64,000 bases of DNA, taken from assembly GCA_002813285.1 (NCBI GenBank), contig PHTZ01000001.1, positions 2,417,501-2,481,500 on the forward strand, read 5' to 3'. Source of the DNA: Flavobacteriaceae bacterium MAR_2009_75. Lineage in GTDB: Bacteria > Bacteroidota > Bacteroidia > Flavobacteriales > Flavobacteriaceae. Position numbers and translations under genes: made by a program. Under the pieces are notes generated by a model. It saw only the letters and a list, made by a program, of their open reading frames with translations, searched no databases and was not told where the DNA came from. This document shows, one piece after another, positions 18,286 to 27,185 of this stretch (its first letter is position 1; the number at the start of each line of letters is the position of its first letter).

Positions 18286-18762
18286 ATGCCAAAAGAGTAT
18301 TCCGAAGAACGTATAAAGGTTCCCCGCTTCAACGAAGAATCGGGCTTCTACACCACTCCAAAACGTTCTAAGATCATGAGCAAGATACGTGGTAAGAACA
18401 CCAAGCCTGAGCTTGCCTTTCGAAAAGCTCTGTATGCCGCGGGTTACCGGTATCGAATAGACTATAAAAAACTTATTGGCAAACCCGACATCCTTTTAAA
18501 AAAGTATAAGACTGCCATTTTCATAGACGGAGAATATTGGCATGGACATAATTGGGATGAACGAAAACCCAAAATAAAAACGAATCGTGAATTTTGGATT
18601 GCCAAAATCGAACGAAACATGCAACGTGATAGAGAAGTAAATACAGAACTGGAACGTTTGGGCTATAAAGTCTTTCGATTCTGGGAAACGGAAATCAAGA
18701 AGGAACTTGGCCGTTGCCTGGCCGAAGTAACCGAGCACCTTCAATCTCTTCAAACGAGCTAA
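18286..18762 (+). CDS. vsr: Very short patch repair endonuclease Vsr (orphan)
   Basis: Vsr nicks 5' of the T in T:G mismatches produced by deamination of 5-methylcytosine. The 158-aa product has the family start MSKIRGKNTKPELAFRKALY, the catalytic region GKPDILLKKYKTAIFIDGEYWHGH (Asp plus His residues), and FWIAKIERNMQRD...LGYKVFRFWETEI. Vsr genes normally accompany a cytosine-5 methyltransferase, but none lies in this window. It starts directly after the sdh terminator. It may act with a methyltransferase elsewhere or be a relic of a lost restriction-modification system. Confidence 0.9.
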   Translation: MPKEYSEERIKVPRFNEESGFYTTPKRSKIMSKIRGKNTKPELAFRKALYAAGYRYRIDYKKLIGKPDILLKKYKTAIFIDGEYWHGHNWDERKPKIKTNREFWIAKIERNMQRDREVNTELERLGYKVFRFWETEIKKELGRCLAEVTEHLQSLQTS

Positions 18763-18847
18763 GATCTCCCTGAATTCCGTCAATTGAAGCGTTTGATTGA
18801 TGGTATATTGCGAGTGAATCAATTAATAATCATTTAAAAATATATAT

Positions 18848-19393
18848 ATGAAAAAGGTAGCAATATTAGCCACAAACGGATTTGAAGAAAGTGAATTGAA
18901 ATCACCTAAAGAGGCAATGGAGAAAGAAGGCTTTCAAGTAGATGTTGTGAGTTTTGAGGCTGGTGAAATAAAAGGATGGGCCGATGGAAATTGGTCAAAT
19001 TCTTATAAAGTAGATAAAACATTAGGTCAAGTAAGCGCATCTGATTACAATGCATTAATGTTGCCGGGTGGGGTTATCAATCCTGATTTGGTTAGACGTG
19101 AAGAAAAGGCACTAACTTTTGTTCGTGATTTCTTCAAGCAAGAAAAACCGGTAGCCGCTATATGCCATGCACCACAAATTTTAATTAGTGCAGGCGTAGT
19201 GGAAGGTAGAAAACTAACATCGTTCAAATCTATTAAAGACGACTTGGTTAATGCCGGTGCTAATTGGGTAGACCAAGAAGTAGTAGTAGACCAAGGTTTC
19301 GTAACCAGTAGAAACCCTGACGATTTACCTGCATTCAATAGCAAGTTGATCGAAGAGGTAAAAGAAGGTAAGCATGAAGAACAACATGCATAA
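18848..19393 (+). CDS. DJ-1/PfpI family protein (YhbO-like)
   Basis: The 181-aa product has the nucleophile elbow AAICHAPQILISAG (Cys near 105), an N-terminal acidic residue in GFEESELKSP, and the family segment TSRNPDDLPAF. Relatives (YhbO, PfpI, HchA-like) protect against stress and are reported as deglycases or glyoxalases. The sequence fits the PfpI/YhbO group. A strong terminator follows. Confidence 0.9.
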   Translation: MKKVAILATNGFEESELKSPKEAMEKEGFQVDVVSFEAGEIKGWADGNWSNSYKVDKTLGQVSASDYNALMLPGGVINPDLVRREEKALTFVRDFFKQEKPVAAICHAPQILISAGVVEGRKLTSFKSIKDDLVNAGANWVDQEVVVDQGFVTSRNPDDLPAFNSKLIEEVKEGKHEEQHA

Positions 19394-19412
19394 TACTTAA
19401 AGAACCAAATCG

Positions 19413-19447
19413 AAAAAATCCTGATAAACATATCAGGATTTTTTTTT
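19413..19447 (+). terminator. Terminator of the DJ-1/PfpI gene
   Basis: A perfect 10-bp stem AATCCTGATA (19417-19426) with TATCAGGATT (19431-19440) and a 4-base loop is followed by seven T residues. Confidence 0.9.
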
Positions 19448-19472
19448 GCCCTATGATTTTGTGGGCAATTCA

Positions 19473-19651
19473 TCGATAAAATTGACCCCTTGTATTTTTC
19501 ACCACAGTAAAGGATCGGTTCACAACAATAATTTAGAAAGTCGGAATGCGCAGCGTAGATTTACAATGTAATTAAGTGATAGTGTTGACCCCAAATCGCC
19601 CCTTGAACTTGACCGAAAAAATTTCGATCCCAAATCGAAAATTCTACCTAC
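19473..19651 (+). repeat. Dispersed intergenic repeat, copy B
   Basis: About 180 bp matches, in inverted orientation, the copy at 44340-44523. Shared blocks are CTTGTATTTTTCAC, GTTCACAACAATAATTTAGA (then one more A), TTACAATGTAATTAAGTGAT plus the next 30 bp or so through GACCCCAAATCGCCCC, GAACTT-ACCGAAA, CCCAAATCG and ACCTAC. It can form a 7-bp hairpin TTTCGAT (19622-19628) / ATCGAAA (19634-19640). No reading frame or transposase is seen. It could be a non-autonomous mobile element, a transposon remnant or a transcribed structured RNA. Confidence 0.8.
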
Positions 19652-19708
19652 AAAATATTACACCGACCCCAATCGGTAACCAAATTAACAGTGTACCTAC
19701 TTAACAAG

Positions 19709-19733
19709 AAAAGCCCTTTTAAAGGGCTTTTTT
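19709..19733. terminator. Bidirectional terminator
   Basis: A perfect stem AAAAGCCCTTT / AAAGGGCTTTT with almost no loop and T-runs on both sides. It lies 20 bp past the stop of the reverse-strand VPS10 gene and also ends forward transcription from the repeat. Confidence 0.8.
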
Positions 19734-19752
19734 GTATTCGTTCGTTTTCTTG

Positions 19753-22599
19753 TTATTTGACGATGAATTCTTTTTCCGTTTTATCGTCACCTGAAATACG
19801 AACAAGATAATCCCCTTTCGGTAAATAGGTCTTGCCGTCTTTAGCGGTTTTAAGCTTTTCTTTGTTTTTCTTAAGATAGGCAGCTTTTCCAGCTTTTGAA
19901 AAAGCTAGATCATAAGAAAGAATGTTCATGCCTTTATCAGCTTTGATTTCGGTGCTACTTACGGTAACTCCATTTTTGGTTTGAATTTCCGCAGTTATAG
20001 ATTGTTCTTTTTTACTGTAAAAGAATACGTCGATCCCAGGTGTACTAGGCTTGCTCCATGGGCTGGGGGCGTTGCCCCAATCTTTAGAGTGTGTAACGTC
20101 ATCCAACTCGAAAACAACAAGATTCTTATCGAGAATATCAGTAGTTATTTGTTGTAAATATTTGATATCTGCTTGGTAGATGCTTCTGCCATGTGTGCCC
20201 ACAAGTAAGTGTTTTGCTTCTGGCTGTATGGCCAAGTCGTGTACGGCAACATTGGGCATACCATTTTGAAAAGCTTCCCAAGAAGAACCTTGGTTAAAGG
20301 AGAGGTAAAGTCCGTTATCGGTACCTACGAACAAGAGATTTTCATTGACAGGGTCTTCTATTATCGTATTAACGGATGAAGCAGGAATATTTTCTGCGAT
20401 GCTTTGCCAAGTTTTTCCATAGTCGTCACTTTTATAGAGATAGGTAGTAAAATCGTCCCAGCGATACCCATTTAAAGCTAGATAAACCCGTTCTTTTTTA
20501 TGTTTTGATGCAATCACCCTACTCACCCACATATTTTTTAGTAGCGAAGACGAAATAAGCTGCCAATCAGCCCCCCCATTTTGCGAAATATGCACCAGTC
20601 CATCATCACTTCCGGTATACAGTAGTCCGAATTTTAAGGGTGATTCTGAAATGGTCGTGAGGGTACCATAAGCGACATTACCTTTTTTACCTCCCTGGGT
20701 AAGATCATCGGAAATGGTTTCCCAATCGTCACCTTTATTTAAAGAGCGATGTAATTTGTTGCTGCCTAGATAGAGAATATCTTGATTATGCGTAGAAAGT
20801 GATATAGGGGTCTGCCAATTGAAACGAAAGGGTTTCTCACCAAGCTCGTGTTTGGGTTGAATGTACTTTTTCTTATTGTTTTTTCTATCGAGGCGATAGT
20901 AATTTCCGAATTGATATCCTGTATAAACCGTATGGTGGTCTCTGTTGTCAATTTCGATTTGCATGCCGTCACCACCCATGATTGATTTCCAGGGGTATTC
21001 GCCCATTTGGTGCCAACTGCGGTCTTCTTTGGCGTTGTGAGCACCTTCCCAGACACCGTTATCTTGCAAGCCACCATAAACATGGTAAGGCTCTTGACGG
21101 TCTACGTTGATGGCATAAAACTGACCTACGCTCGGTGAGTTGTTTTTTATCCATGTTTCTCCATCATCGTAGGTGATATTCACGCCACCATCGTTACCAT
21201 TGATCAAATGGCCGGGCATTTTTGGGTTTATCCATAGGGCATGGTGGTCGGCGTGTACGTTTTCTTGACTTATAGAGGTAAAGGTTTTTCCGCTATTTGC
21301 AGATTTTAATAAGGGCACACCGCCTACATATACTTTTTCGCTATCGTTGGGGTCTACTCGAATTTCACCAAAATAATAGCCATAGCTGTAGTAGAGCGCA
21401 TCGATATAATCGGTGTTTTGCTTTGCCCAACTAGTGCCGCCATTATCACTGCGATACACCTCGGCGCCTATGACCGGGGTATCGAAAAGCATCGAGTTGG
21501 CATCTTCAAGGTGTTTTGCCAAATCTATAGGTTTGGCCACGTTACTTCGTATAAGTTGTTTGACATTTTCAGCTCGATATTTTTCTTGGAAACCGTTCTT
21601 TTTAAGGAATGCATTCAATTTTTTATCCTCTAGTTCGAGGAATTCAGACGTTGACATTTTCTTAAAGTCAGAAGCGGAAAGAATCTCAGGGTCTTTATCT
21701 TTTTCTTCGGATGCTTCGCGACGGTCTTGATTATCGTGCAGGGCGTAGACGATGTTCTCGTCATAAACGGCCAGACCAATACGACCTACGCCGTAACCTG
21801 TGGGGAAACCACTGCCCTCTGTTGAAATCTTCTTCCATGCACTGCCGCCATCGACACTTTTGTAAATGCCAGACCCGAATCCACTACCTAGAAAATCCCA
21901 AGCCTTTCGGTCTTTTTCCCAAGCAGCGGCGTACATAATATCAAAGTTTTTGGGGGCATGGGCCACATCGATTATTCCGGTATCAGAATTAATAAAAAGT
22001 GTTTTTTTCCAAGTTTTGCCTCCATCCGTAGTTTTATAAATACCTCGTTCTTCATTGGAAGAGTAAAGATGGCCTGTAGCACCCACTACTACTTCGTTAG
22101 GGTTTTCTGGGTTGATTAAGATACGACCGATGTGATGTGAGTCCATTAGCCCCATGTGCATCCACGATTTACCCTTGTCAAGCGATTTTAAAATACCGAT
22201 GCCGGCGTATGAAGACCGTGAAGCGTTGTTTTCGCCAGTACCGACCCAAATAGTGCCCGAGGGCCAGTCGACCGCAATATCCCCTAAATTTTGGGTTTGA
22301 GACTGGTCCATTACCGGAGTGAAAGAAGCACCATTGTTATTGGTGTACCAGAGTCCGCCAGAGGCATAGGCCACATAAAATTCAATGGTATTTTCGGGGT
22401 TTACATCTAAATCGACCACCCTACCGCTCATAACCGTCGGCCCGATATTTTTTAGGGGAATATTCTTCACCAAAGATTCGGTTTCCATACGCTGCTTCTG
22501 AAGCAGTGCACTTTTCACCTGTTCTGTACCGGTGGGTACAATTTGAGAGGTTCCTGTAAAGTATAGGGAGAGAACAAGAAAAAAAGAAAGGTACTTCAT
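19753..22599 (-). CDS. Secreted VPS10/BNR-repeat beta-propeller protein
   Basis: The 948-aa product starts with a signal peptide (MKYLSFFLVLSLYFTGTSQ) and carries many BNR-type Asp-box motifs of the form S-x-D-x-G-x-x-W (for example KSLDKGKSWMHMG, KTTDGGKTWKKT, KSVDGGSAWKK, RSLNKGDDWETI, KSDDYGKTWQS, LSFNQGSSWEA). These build one or two large beta-propellers as in sortilin/VPS10 and xyloglucanase-like proteins. The C-terminal 120 residues form a separate beta domain. No T9SS sorting domain was recognised. Often annotated as glycosyl hydrolase; no catalytic pair is evident, so enzymatic activity is uncertain. Confidence 0.85.
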   Translation of the reverse strand: MKYLSFFLVLSLYFTGTSQIVPTGTEQVKSALLQKQRMETESLVKNIPLKNIGPTVMSGRVVDLDVNPENTIEFYVAYASGGLWYTNNNGASFTPVMDQSQTQNLGDIAVDWPSGTIWVGTGENNASRSSYAGIGILKSLDKGKSWMHMGLMDSHHIGRILINPENPNEVVVGATGHLYSSNEERGIYKTTDGGKTWKKTLFINSDTGIIDVAHAPKNFDIMYAAAWEKDRKAWDFLGSGFGSGIYKSVDGGSAWKKISTEGSGFPTGYGVGRIGLAVYDENIVYALHDNQDRREASEEKDKDPEILSASDFKKMSTSEFLELEDKKLNAFLKKNGFQEKYRAENVKQLIRSNVAKPIDLAKHLEDANSMLFDTPVIGAEVYRSDNGGTSWAKQNTDYIDALYYSYGYYFGEIRVDPNDSEKVYVGGVPLLKSANSGKTFTSISQENVHADHHALWINPKMPGHLINGNDGGVNITYDDGETWIKNNSPSVGQFYAINVDRQEPYHVYGGLQDNGVWEGAHNAKEDRSWHQMGEYPWKSIMGGDGMQIEIDNRDHHTVYTGYQFGNYYRLDRKNNKKKYIQPKHELGEKPFRFNWQTPISLSTHNQDILYLGSNKLHRSLNKGDDWETISDDLTQGGKKGNVAYGTLTTISESPLKFGLLYTGSDDGLVHISQNGGADWQLISSSLLKNMWVSRVIASKHKKERVYLALNGYRWDDFTTYLYKSDDYGKTWQSIAENIPASSVNTIIEDPVNENLLFVGTDNGLYLSFNQGSSWEAFQNGMPNVAVHDLAIQPEAKHLLVGTHGRSIYQADIKYLQQITTDILDKNLVVFELDDVTHSKDWGNAPSPWSKPSTPGIDVFFYSKKEQSITAEIQTKNGVTVSSTEIKADKGMNILSYDLAFSKAGKAAYLKKNKEKLKTAKDGKTYLPKGDYLVRISGDDKTEKEFIVK

Positions 22600-22767
22600 G
22601 GTGCCTATTGTTGTACTTTTAACAAAGGAAAGTTAACAATTCTTAGCGTGGCAATTTAAAATTAACAGCCTGCATAATTGCGCATCAACTTAATATTTTG
22701 TTAATTTATGCCATACTAAAGTTACGCTCACTCAAACTACAAGAGTAACATAACCAACTTTAATTGA

Positions 22768-22800
22768 GGAAGAGGCCTAGAAATGGGTCTCTTTCTTTTT
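22768..22800 (+). terminator. Probable rho-independent terminator
   Basis: AAGAGGCC pairs with GGGTCTCTT (with one bulge) around a 7-base loop, followed by TCTTTTT. What it terminates is unknown. Confidence 0.5.
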
Positions 22801-22877
22801 GTCCTAAATTAGACAAGAAAGCCAATCGTTTCTTAGGATTATAGTCTATACCGCACTACTATTTTTTGTAGAATCGC

Positions 22878-22885
22878 TATTTTTG
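22878..22885 (+). promoter_or_regulatory. -7 box of pepP
   Basis: TATTTTTG matches TAnnTTTG and lies 18 bp before the pepP start. No TTG is found at the ideal upstream distance. Confidence 0.5.
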
Positions 22886-22903
22886 AAAAAACGAAGAAAC
22901 TAG

Positions 22904-24196
22904 ATGAAATACGAGCAGATCAGTAATACACTTTTCACTAAAAACCGTAAAAAATTTATGGCTCAAATGCAGCCGAAAAGTATAGCGGTTTTTAATTCTA
23001 ACGATATTTACCCCATAGGTGCAGATAGCGTACTGCCTTTTGAACAGCACAGAGATATATTTTATTTAAGTGGGGCCGACCAAGAAGAGACACGCTTGCT
23101 TCTTTTTCCTGATTCTATCAATAAAAAACATCGAGAAATACTTTTTGTTCGCGAAACGAACGACCACATTGCGGTTTGGGAAGGGGAAAAACTGACCAAA
23201 GAAAAAGCGACCGAGGTCTCAGGTATAGAAACCATATACTGGCTTCAAGATTTCGATAAGGTCTTTTTTGACCTAATGACCGAGGCCGAAACTATTTACT
23301 TCAATACCAATGAGCATTACCGTCAGGCAGTGGAGACGCAAACCCGTGAAGATCGTTTTATCTTAGAGTGCAAGAGCAAATTTCCCGCGCATAAGGTCGC
23401 CAAGAGCAACCCTATTTTACAAAAGATTCGTGGTGTAAAAGAGCCCGAAGAAATAGAATTGATGCAAACGGCCTGTAATATTACAGAAAAGGGTTTTAGA
23501 CGGGTTCTTGAATTTGTTGAGCCTGGGGTTTGGGAACATGAGATAGAAGCCGAACTGTTACATCAGTTTGTACGAAATCGCTCGAAGGGTTTTGCCTATC
23601 CACCGATTATTGCCGCGGGTAACAATGCTAACGTTTTGCATTATCTGGAAAACAACAAACAATGCGAAGCAGGAGATTTGATTTTGATGGATACTGCTGC
23701 CGAATACGCAAATTACTCTAGTGATTTGACCCGAACCATTCCCGTAAGCGGAAAATTCAACAAACGCCAGAAAGAGGTGTATGAGGCGGTGCTACGTGTG
23801 AAAGTCGAAGCCACCAAAATGTTGGTGCCAGGCACCATTTGGGCCGATTATCATGTAGAGTGCGGTAAACTCATGACCTCTGAGCTTTTGGGCCTCGGAC
23901 TTCTAGATAAGACCGATGTTCAAAATGAAGATAAAAATTGGCCCGCCTATAAAAAGTACTTTATGCACGGCACTAGCCACCATATCGGGTTGAACACCCA
24001 TGATTATGGCGAATTGAAAAAGCCCATGGAACCTAATATGGTATTTACCGTTGAACCGGGTATTTATATTCCCGAAGAGAAAATGGGAGTGCGTTTAGAA
24101 GATGATGTAGTCATTCAAGAAACAGGAGAGCCATTCAATCTCATGGCCAATATTCCTATTAAAGTAGAGGAAATTGAAGAGTTGATGAATAAATAA
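22904..24196 (+). CDS. pepP: Xaa-Pro aminopeptidase (aminopeptidase P, M24B)
   Basis: This enzyme removes an N-terminal residue preceding proline. The 430-aa product has the N-terminal creatinase-like domain and a pita-bread catalytic domain with dinuclear-metal ligands: Asp in LMDTAAEYANYSSDLTRT (two Asp), His in MHGTSHHIGLNTHDYG, Glu in TVEPGIYIPEE and Glu in VRLEDDVVI. It is followed by xth 31 bp downstream. Confidence 0.94.
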   Translation: MKYEQISNTLFTKNRKKFMAQMQPKSIAVFNSNDIYPIGADSVLPFEQHRDIFYLSGADQEETRLLLFPDSINKKHREILFVRETNDHIAVWEGEKLTKEKATEVSGIETIYWLQDFDKVFFDLMTEAETIYFNTNEHYRQAVETQTREDRFILECKSKFPAHKVAKSNPILQKIRGVKEPEEIELMQTACNITEKGFRRVLEFVEPGVWEHEIEAELLHQFVRNRSKGFAYPPIIAAGNNANVLHYLENNKQCEAGDLILMDTAAEYANYSSDLTRTIPVSGKFNKRQKEVYEAVLRVKVEATKMLVPGTIWADYHVECGKLMTSELLGLGLLDKTDVQNEDKNWPAYKKYFMHGTSHHIGLNTHDYGELKKPMEPNMVFTVEPGIYIPEEKMGVRLEDDVVIQETGEPFNLMANIPIKVEEIEELMNK

Positions 24197-24227
24197 CCAT
24201 CATTTCAATAAATTTTAAATTACTATC

Positions 24228-24998
24228 ATGAAATTAGTTTCTTGGAATGTGAACGGAATTCGTGCTTCCATAAAGAAAGGTTTTGGGGAAGTGGTGTCCA
24301 ACTTTGATGCGGATGTCTTTTGTGTTCAAGAGACCAAAGCTCAAGACGACCAAGTTTCGGAAGCGTTAAAGGAAATCACTGGCTACGAAGTTTTTAGTAA
24401 CAGTGCCGAAAGAAAGGGATATTCCGGTACGGGAATTCTATCAAAGAAAAAACCACTTTCATTCTTTGCCAATATTGGTGTTGAAGACCATGATGTCGAA
24501 GGCAGGGTTACTTGTGCAGAGTATGATGCTTTTTATTTGGTGAACGTATATGTGCCCAATAGTGGTAACGGACTCAAAAGGTTGGATTATCGTTCGGAGT
24601 GGGATAAAGACTTCACCAATTATTTGTTTAACCTGCAAAAAAAGAAACCGCTTATAGTTACGGGTGATTTTAATGTGGCGCATACGGCGAACGATTTGGC
24701 GAACCCGAAATCGAATTACAATAAAACATCTGGTTTTACCCAGGTGGAAATCGATGGTCTAGACCATATGCTTCATACTTTGAAATTGGTAGATAGTTTT
24801 AGAACCCTGCACCCCGATGAATTTGACAAATACACTTTTTGGAGTATGCGCGGGGGTGCGAGATCTCGAAATGTGGGTTGGCGCATCGATTATTTTTTGG
24901 TGAGTGAATCGCTTTGGCCTAAAGTAAAGTCGGCAGAAATTCATGACCAAGTTATGGGTAGTGACCATTGCCCTATTAGTTTGGAAATTGAACTTTGA
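24228..24998 (+). CDS. xth: Exodeoxyribonuclease III (AP endonuclease)
   Basis: This enzyme incises at abasic sites and trims 3' blocking groups in base-excision repair. The 256-aa product has all exonuclease III motifs: WNVNGIRASI, QETKAQ (catalytic Glu), NVYVPNSG (Tyr), GDFNVAH (Asp/Asn), and GSDHCPI (Asp-His). It lies just downstream of pepP. Confidence 0.96.
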   Translation: MKLVSWNVNGIRASIKKGFGEVVSNFDADVFCVQETKAQDDQVSEALKEITGYEVFSNSAERKGYSGTGILSKKKPLSFFANIGVEDHDVEGRVTCAEYDAFYLVNVYVPNSGNGLKRLDYRSEWDKDFTNYLFNLQKKKPLIVTGDFNVAHTANDLANPKSNYNKTSGFTQVEIDGLDHMLHTLKLVDSFRTLHPDEFDKYTFWSMRGGARSRNVGWRIDYFLVSESLWPKVKSAEIHDQVMGSDHCPISLEIEL

Positions 24999-25151
24999 TT
25001 ATAAAAGTTCTTTGTCGCTTCAGGCGGTTTCGGAAACTGAAAAGAAATAGGAAGAAGTACCAGACAGTTCCAATGAAAATATGGGCCACTGGCACACACC
25101 CTCCTTATGTGGTATTGGTAGATGACCTGATTTTTACTACTTCAAGAAGAA

Positions 25152-25200
25152 GGCAAAATTTAAAAATTCGATTCTTAGACCGGTTTTTTTAAATTTTGCC
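25152..25200. repeat. Perfect 15-bp inverted repeat after xth
   Basis: GGCAAAATTTAAAAA (25152-25166) is exactly mirrored at 25186-25200, with a 19-base loop. T- and A-runs inside the stem make it a possible two-way terminator between xth and the convergent lipoprotein gene. Confidence 0.55.
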
Positions 25201-25209
25201 TAACTTATA

Positions 25210-25785
25210 TTATTTCATGACCTTAATGTCTACGGTCATAAATTCTCCATCATTGCTTTTCATCTTGATAATTCCCTTTTTCCCATCTGCATTTTCAAAA
25301 AGAATGGCCAAGGGGTAATTTACCGGTCCCATTGCGGAATTTGAATTTTCTACCGTTAAGCTCATAAGTTGATCACTATTTTCAATATTGTCGAAATCAT
25401 CTGGACTCATCGAAGGCTCATAGTTTTCAATTTTAATGGCCCTAGCACCAGGCATTGACAAATCTCCAAAAAGATCGTTTGGTTCCTCCCAAAACAAAAA
25501 ACCTGAATTAGTTGGGCTCATATCGTACCAAATTAAGTCAACTGTATAGCCTATTTCTTCATCTATTTCGCTAAACGTATAAAGTTGCCCACTAGAAGTA
25601 GAGAAAAACCGTTTGCTATCAACTCCATCTTCATCAACTGCAAACTTTATGTCTTCGTAAACGACAATCGTAGACTCATCTTCAATTACCTCTTCCTCGG
25701 TGTTATTATCGTCTTTAGAACAGGAAATAAAAAGAAATGAAAAAATGAAAAATGATTTTAAGATTGTACTGCTTTTAATATGCAT
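25210..25785 (-). CDS. Hypothetical lipoprotein
   Basis: The product is 191 aa from the chosen start MHIKSSTILKSFFIFSFLFI; this gives a lipoprotein signal peptide with lipobox FISC followed by SKDDN, as in many Bacteroidota lipoproteins. The mature part is acidic and beta-rich (for example TIVVYEDIKFAVDEDGV, MTVDIKVMK at the end). The family is not recognised. A slightly longer frame with eight extra residues exists. It sits alone between xth and brnQ. Confidence 0.7.
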   Translation of the reverse strand: MHIKSSTILKSFFIFSFLFISCSKDDNNTEEEVIEDESTIVVYEDIKFAVDEDGVDSKRFFSTSSGQLYTFSEIDEEIGYTVDLIWYDMSPTNSGFLFWEEPNDLFGDLSMPGARAIKIENYEPSMSPDDFDNIENSDQLMSLTVENSNSAMGPVNYPLAILFENADGKKGIIKMKSNDGEFMTVDIKVMK

Positions 25786-25865
25786 AATTATCAATTTAAG
25801 TGAATGCAATTAACGCCCTCCTTAGGAATATATTATTGATAAATGCTTAGAATGTATTGCGAGAG

Positions 25866-27185
25866 TTATAGCTTTTTTGCTGATTTAGTAGACCTTAGTA
25901 TGTAAATGTTACTCAACACAAAAACAACCCCTGCCGGTAAAACCCATCCTAAGCTGAACTTGCTTAAAGGAATATAGCCTTGAAGGCTAACTAAAGCTTC
26001 TTGAAACCCTAAACTGCCCAAAAAGTCGGGAATGCTAAAAATAATGGTGGTCAAGACCACGGCTTTAAATACTATCGAAGAAGCATATTTTTCAGGTACT
26101 ACATTTAGAAGAATTAATATGATGGTAATGGGATAAATGAACATCAACACGGGTAGCGCCACAGCAATGATGTAGGCAACATCAAATTGTCCCATTAGAA
26201 CGCCAAGCACACATCCTATGAATGCGGTGATTATAAATACGTTCTTTGAATCTTCAAATCGCGATTGTAAAAAGTCCGATGTTCCGGTTACAATGCCTAC
26301 CGCGGTAGTGAAACAGGCCAGGCTTACCAATACACTTAAAAATAGCTGCCCTGCATTGCCCAAAGTTTCTATACTAATTCCATTCAATAAAGCTGTGCGA
26401 GTACTATCTGCCTCGAACATACTATGAGTAATTGCACCGGTAAAAATGAGTCCGGCATAGAGTAAGAAGAGTCCAGAACCAGCTAAAAATCCGGCTCGCC
26501 TGATCAGCAACCTCTTTTCTGCATAAGGCGCATTTTTCTTTTTCAAGTTGATGGAAATAATAATAACCCCGCCTACTACCACGGCACCTATGGCATCAAA
26601 AGTTTGGTAACCCTCAAGTATACCTTTTGAAAACGGACTAGCCATTACAACCTTACCAAAATCGAACTCAAAAGAAAAAGCCCCTATTATTATGATGCAT
26701 AGCAAAATGAGAATGATTGCAGGGGTGAGTGCCTTACCTAGAACATTCAATAGTTTTGAACGGTTAATGGCGAATACAAACACCAACGAAAAATAAATTA
26801 TACTGGTCAACCACGAAGGCGAATCAAAAATGGGGGCAATGGCCATTTCATGGGTGACCGATGCCGTACGTGGTGAGGGAAGGCTAACGGAGATAATATA
26901 AATTAGCGATGAGTAGACCAAGCTAAAGGTAGGGGAGACTTTCTTGCCAAAGTCGAAAATAGTGCCCTGTAATTTGGCATGGGCCAAAATACCCAGAATA
27001 GGAATCAAGACCGCAGAAACACAAAAGCCTAATGCGACCAGCCACCAAAGGCTTCCCGATTGAAAGCCTAACAATGGGGGAAGAATCAAATTTCCCGCAC
27101 CGAAAAATAAAGAAAAGAGGGCAAAGGCTGTGACAAGGGTTTCTTTTGCATTCAATTTGTAAGATTTGGTCTGGGTATCATCCAT
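25866..27185 (-). CDS. brnQ: Branched-chain amino acid transporter BrnQ
   Basis: LIVCS-family cation symporter for leucine, isoleucine and valine. The 439-aa product (start MDDTQTKSYKL chosen over a hydrophobic-rich upstream extension) has about 12 membrane spans and the family segments LFFGAGNLILPPLLGFQSG, SLPSPRTASVTHEMAIAP and YQTFDAIGAVVVGGVIIISI. It is in the inner membrane and appears monocistronic. Confidence 0.94.
   Translation of the reverse strand: MDDTQTKSYKLNAKETLVTAFALFSLFFGAGNLILPPLLGFQSGSLWWLVALGFCVSAVLIPILGILAHAKLQGTIFDFGKKVSPTFSLVYSSLIYIISVSLPSPRTASVTHEMAIAPIFDSPSWLTSIIYFSLVFVFAINRSKLLNVLGKALTPAIILILLCIIIIGAFSFEFDFGKVVMASPFSKGILEGYQTFDAIGAVVVGGVIIISINLKKKNAPYAEKRLLIRRAGFLAGSGLFLLYAGLIFTGAITHSMFEADSTRTALLNGISIETLGNAGQLFLSVLVSLACFTTAVGIVTGTSDFLQSRFEDSKNVFIITAFIGCVLGVLMGQFDVAYIIAVALPVLMFIYPITIILILLNVVPEKYASSIVFKAVVLTTIIFSIPDFLGSLGFQEALVSLQGYIPLSKFSLGWVLPAGVVFVLSNIYILRSTKSAKKL

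Larger units (their letters stand above)
19394..19752. other. Intergenic region holding a dispersed repeat between two terminators
   Basis: This 359-bp gap between convergent genes contains the terminator of the DJ-1 gene, a full copy of the intergenic repeat (19473-19651), a short stem ACCGA / TCGGT near 19661-19676, and a second terminator (19709-19733). No reading frame of note is present. Confidence 0.6.
22600..22903. other. Intergenic region between the VPS10 gene and pepP
   Basis: This 304-bp gap holds a forward terminator (22768-22800) with no recognisable gene before it, then the pepP -7 box TATTTTTG (22878-22885). The forward transcript ended at 22800 would have to start within about 170 bp; only very short frames are found there. 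Confidence 0.45.

Noticed and set aside
24995-25192. 65-codon frame after xth beginning with TTG
   Set aside because: It overlaps the xth stop, is full of Arg/Lys runs, has no recognisable motif, and ends inside the inverted repeat at 25152-25200.
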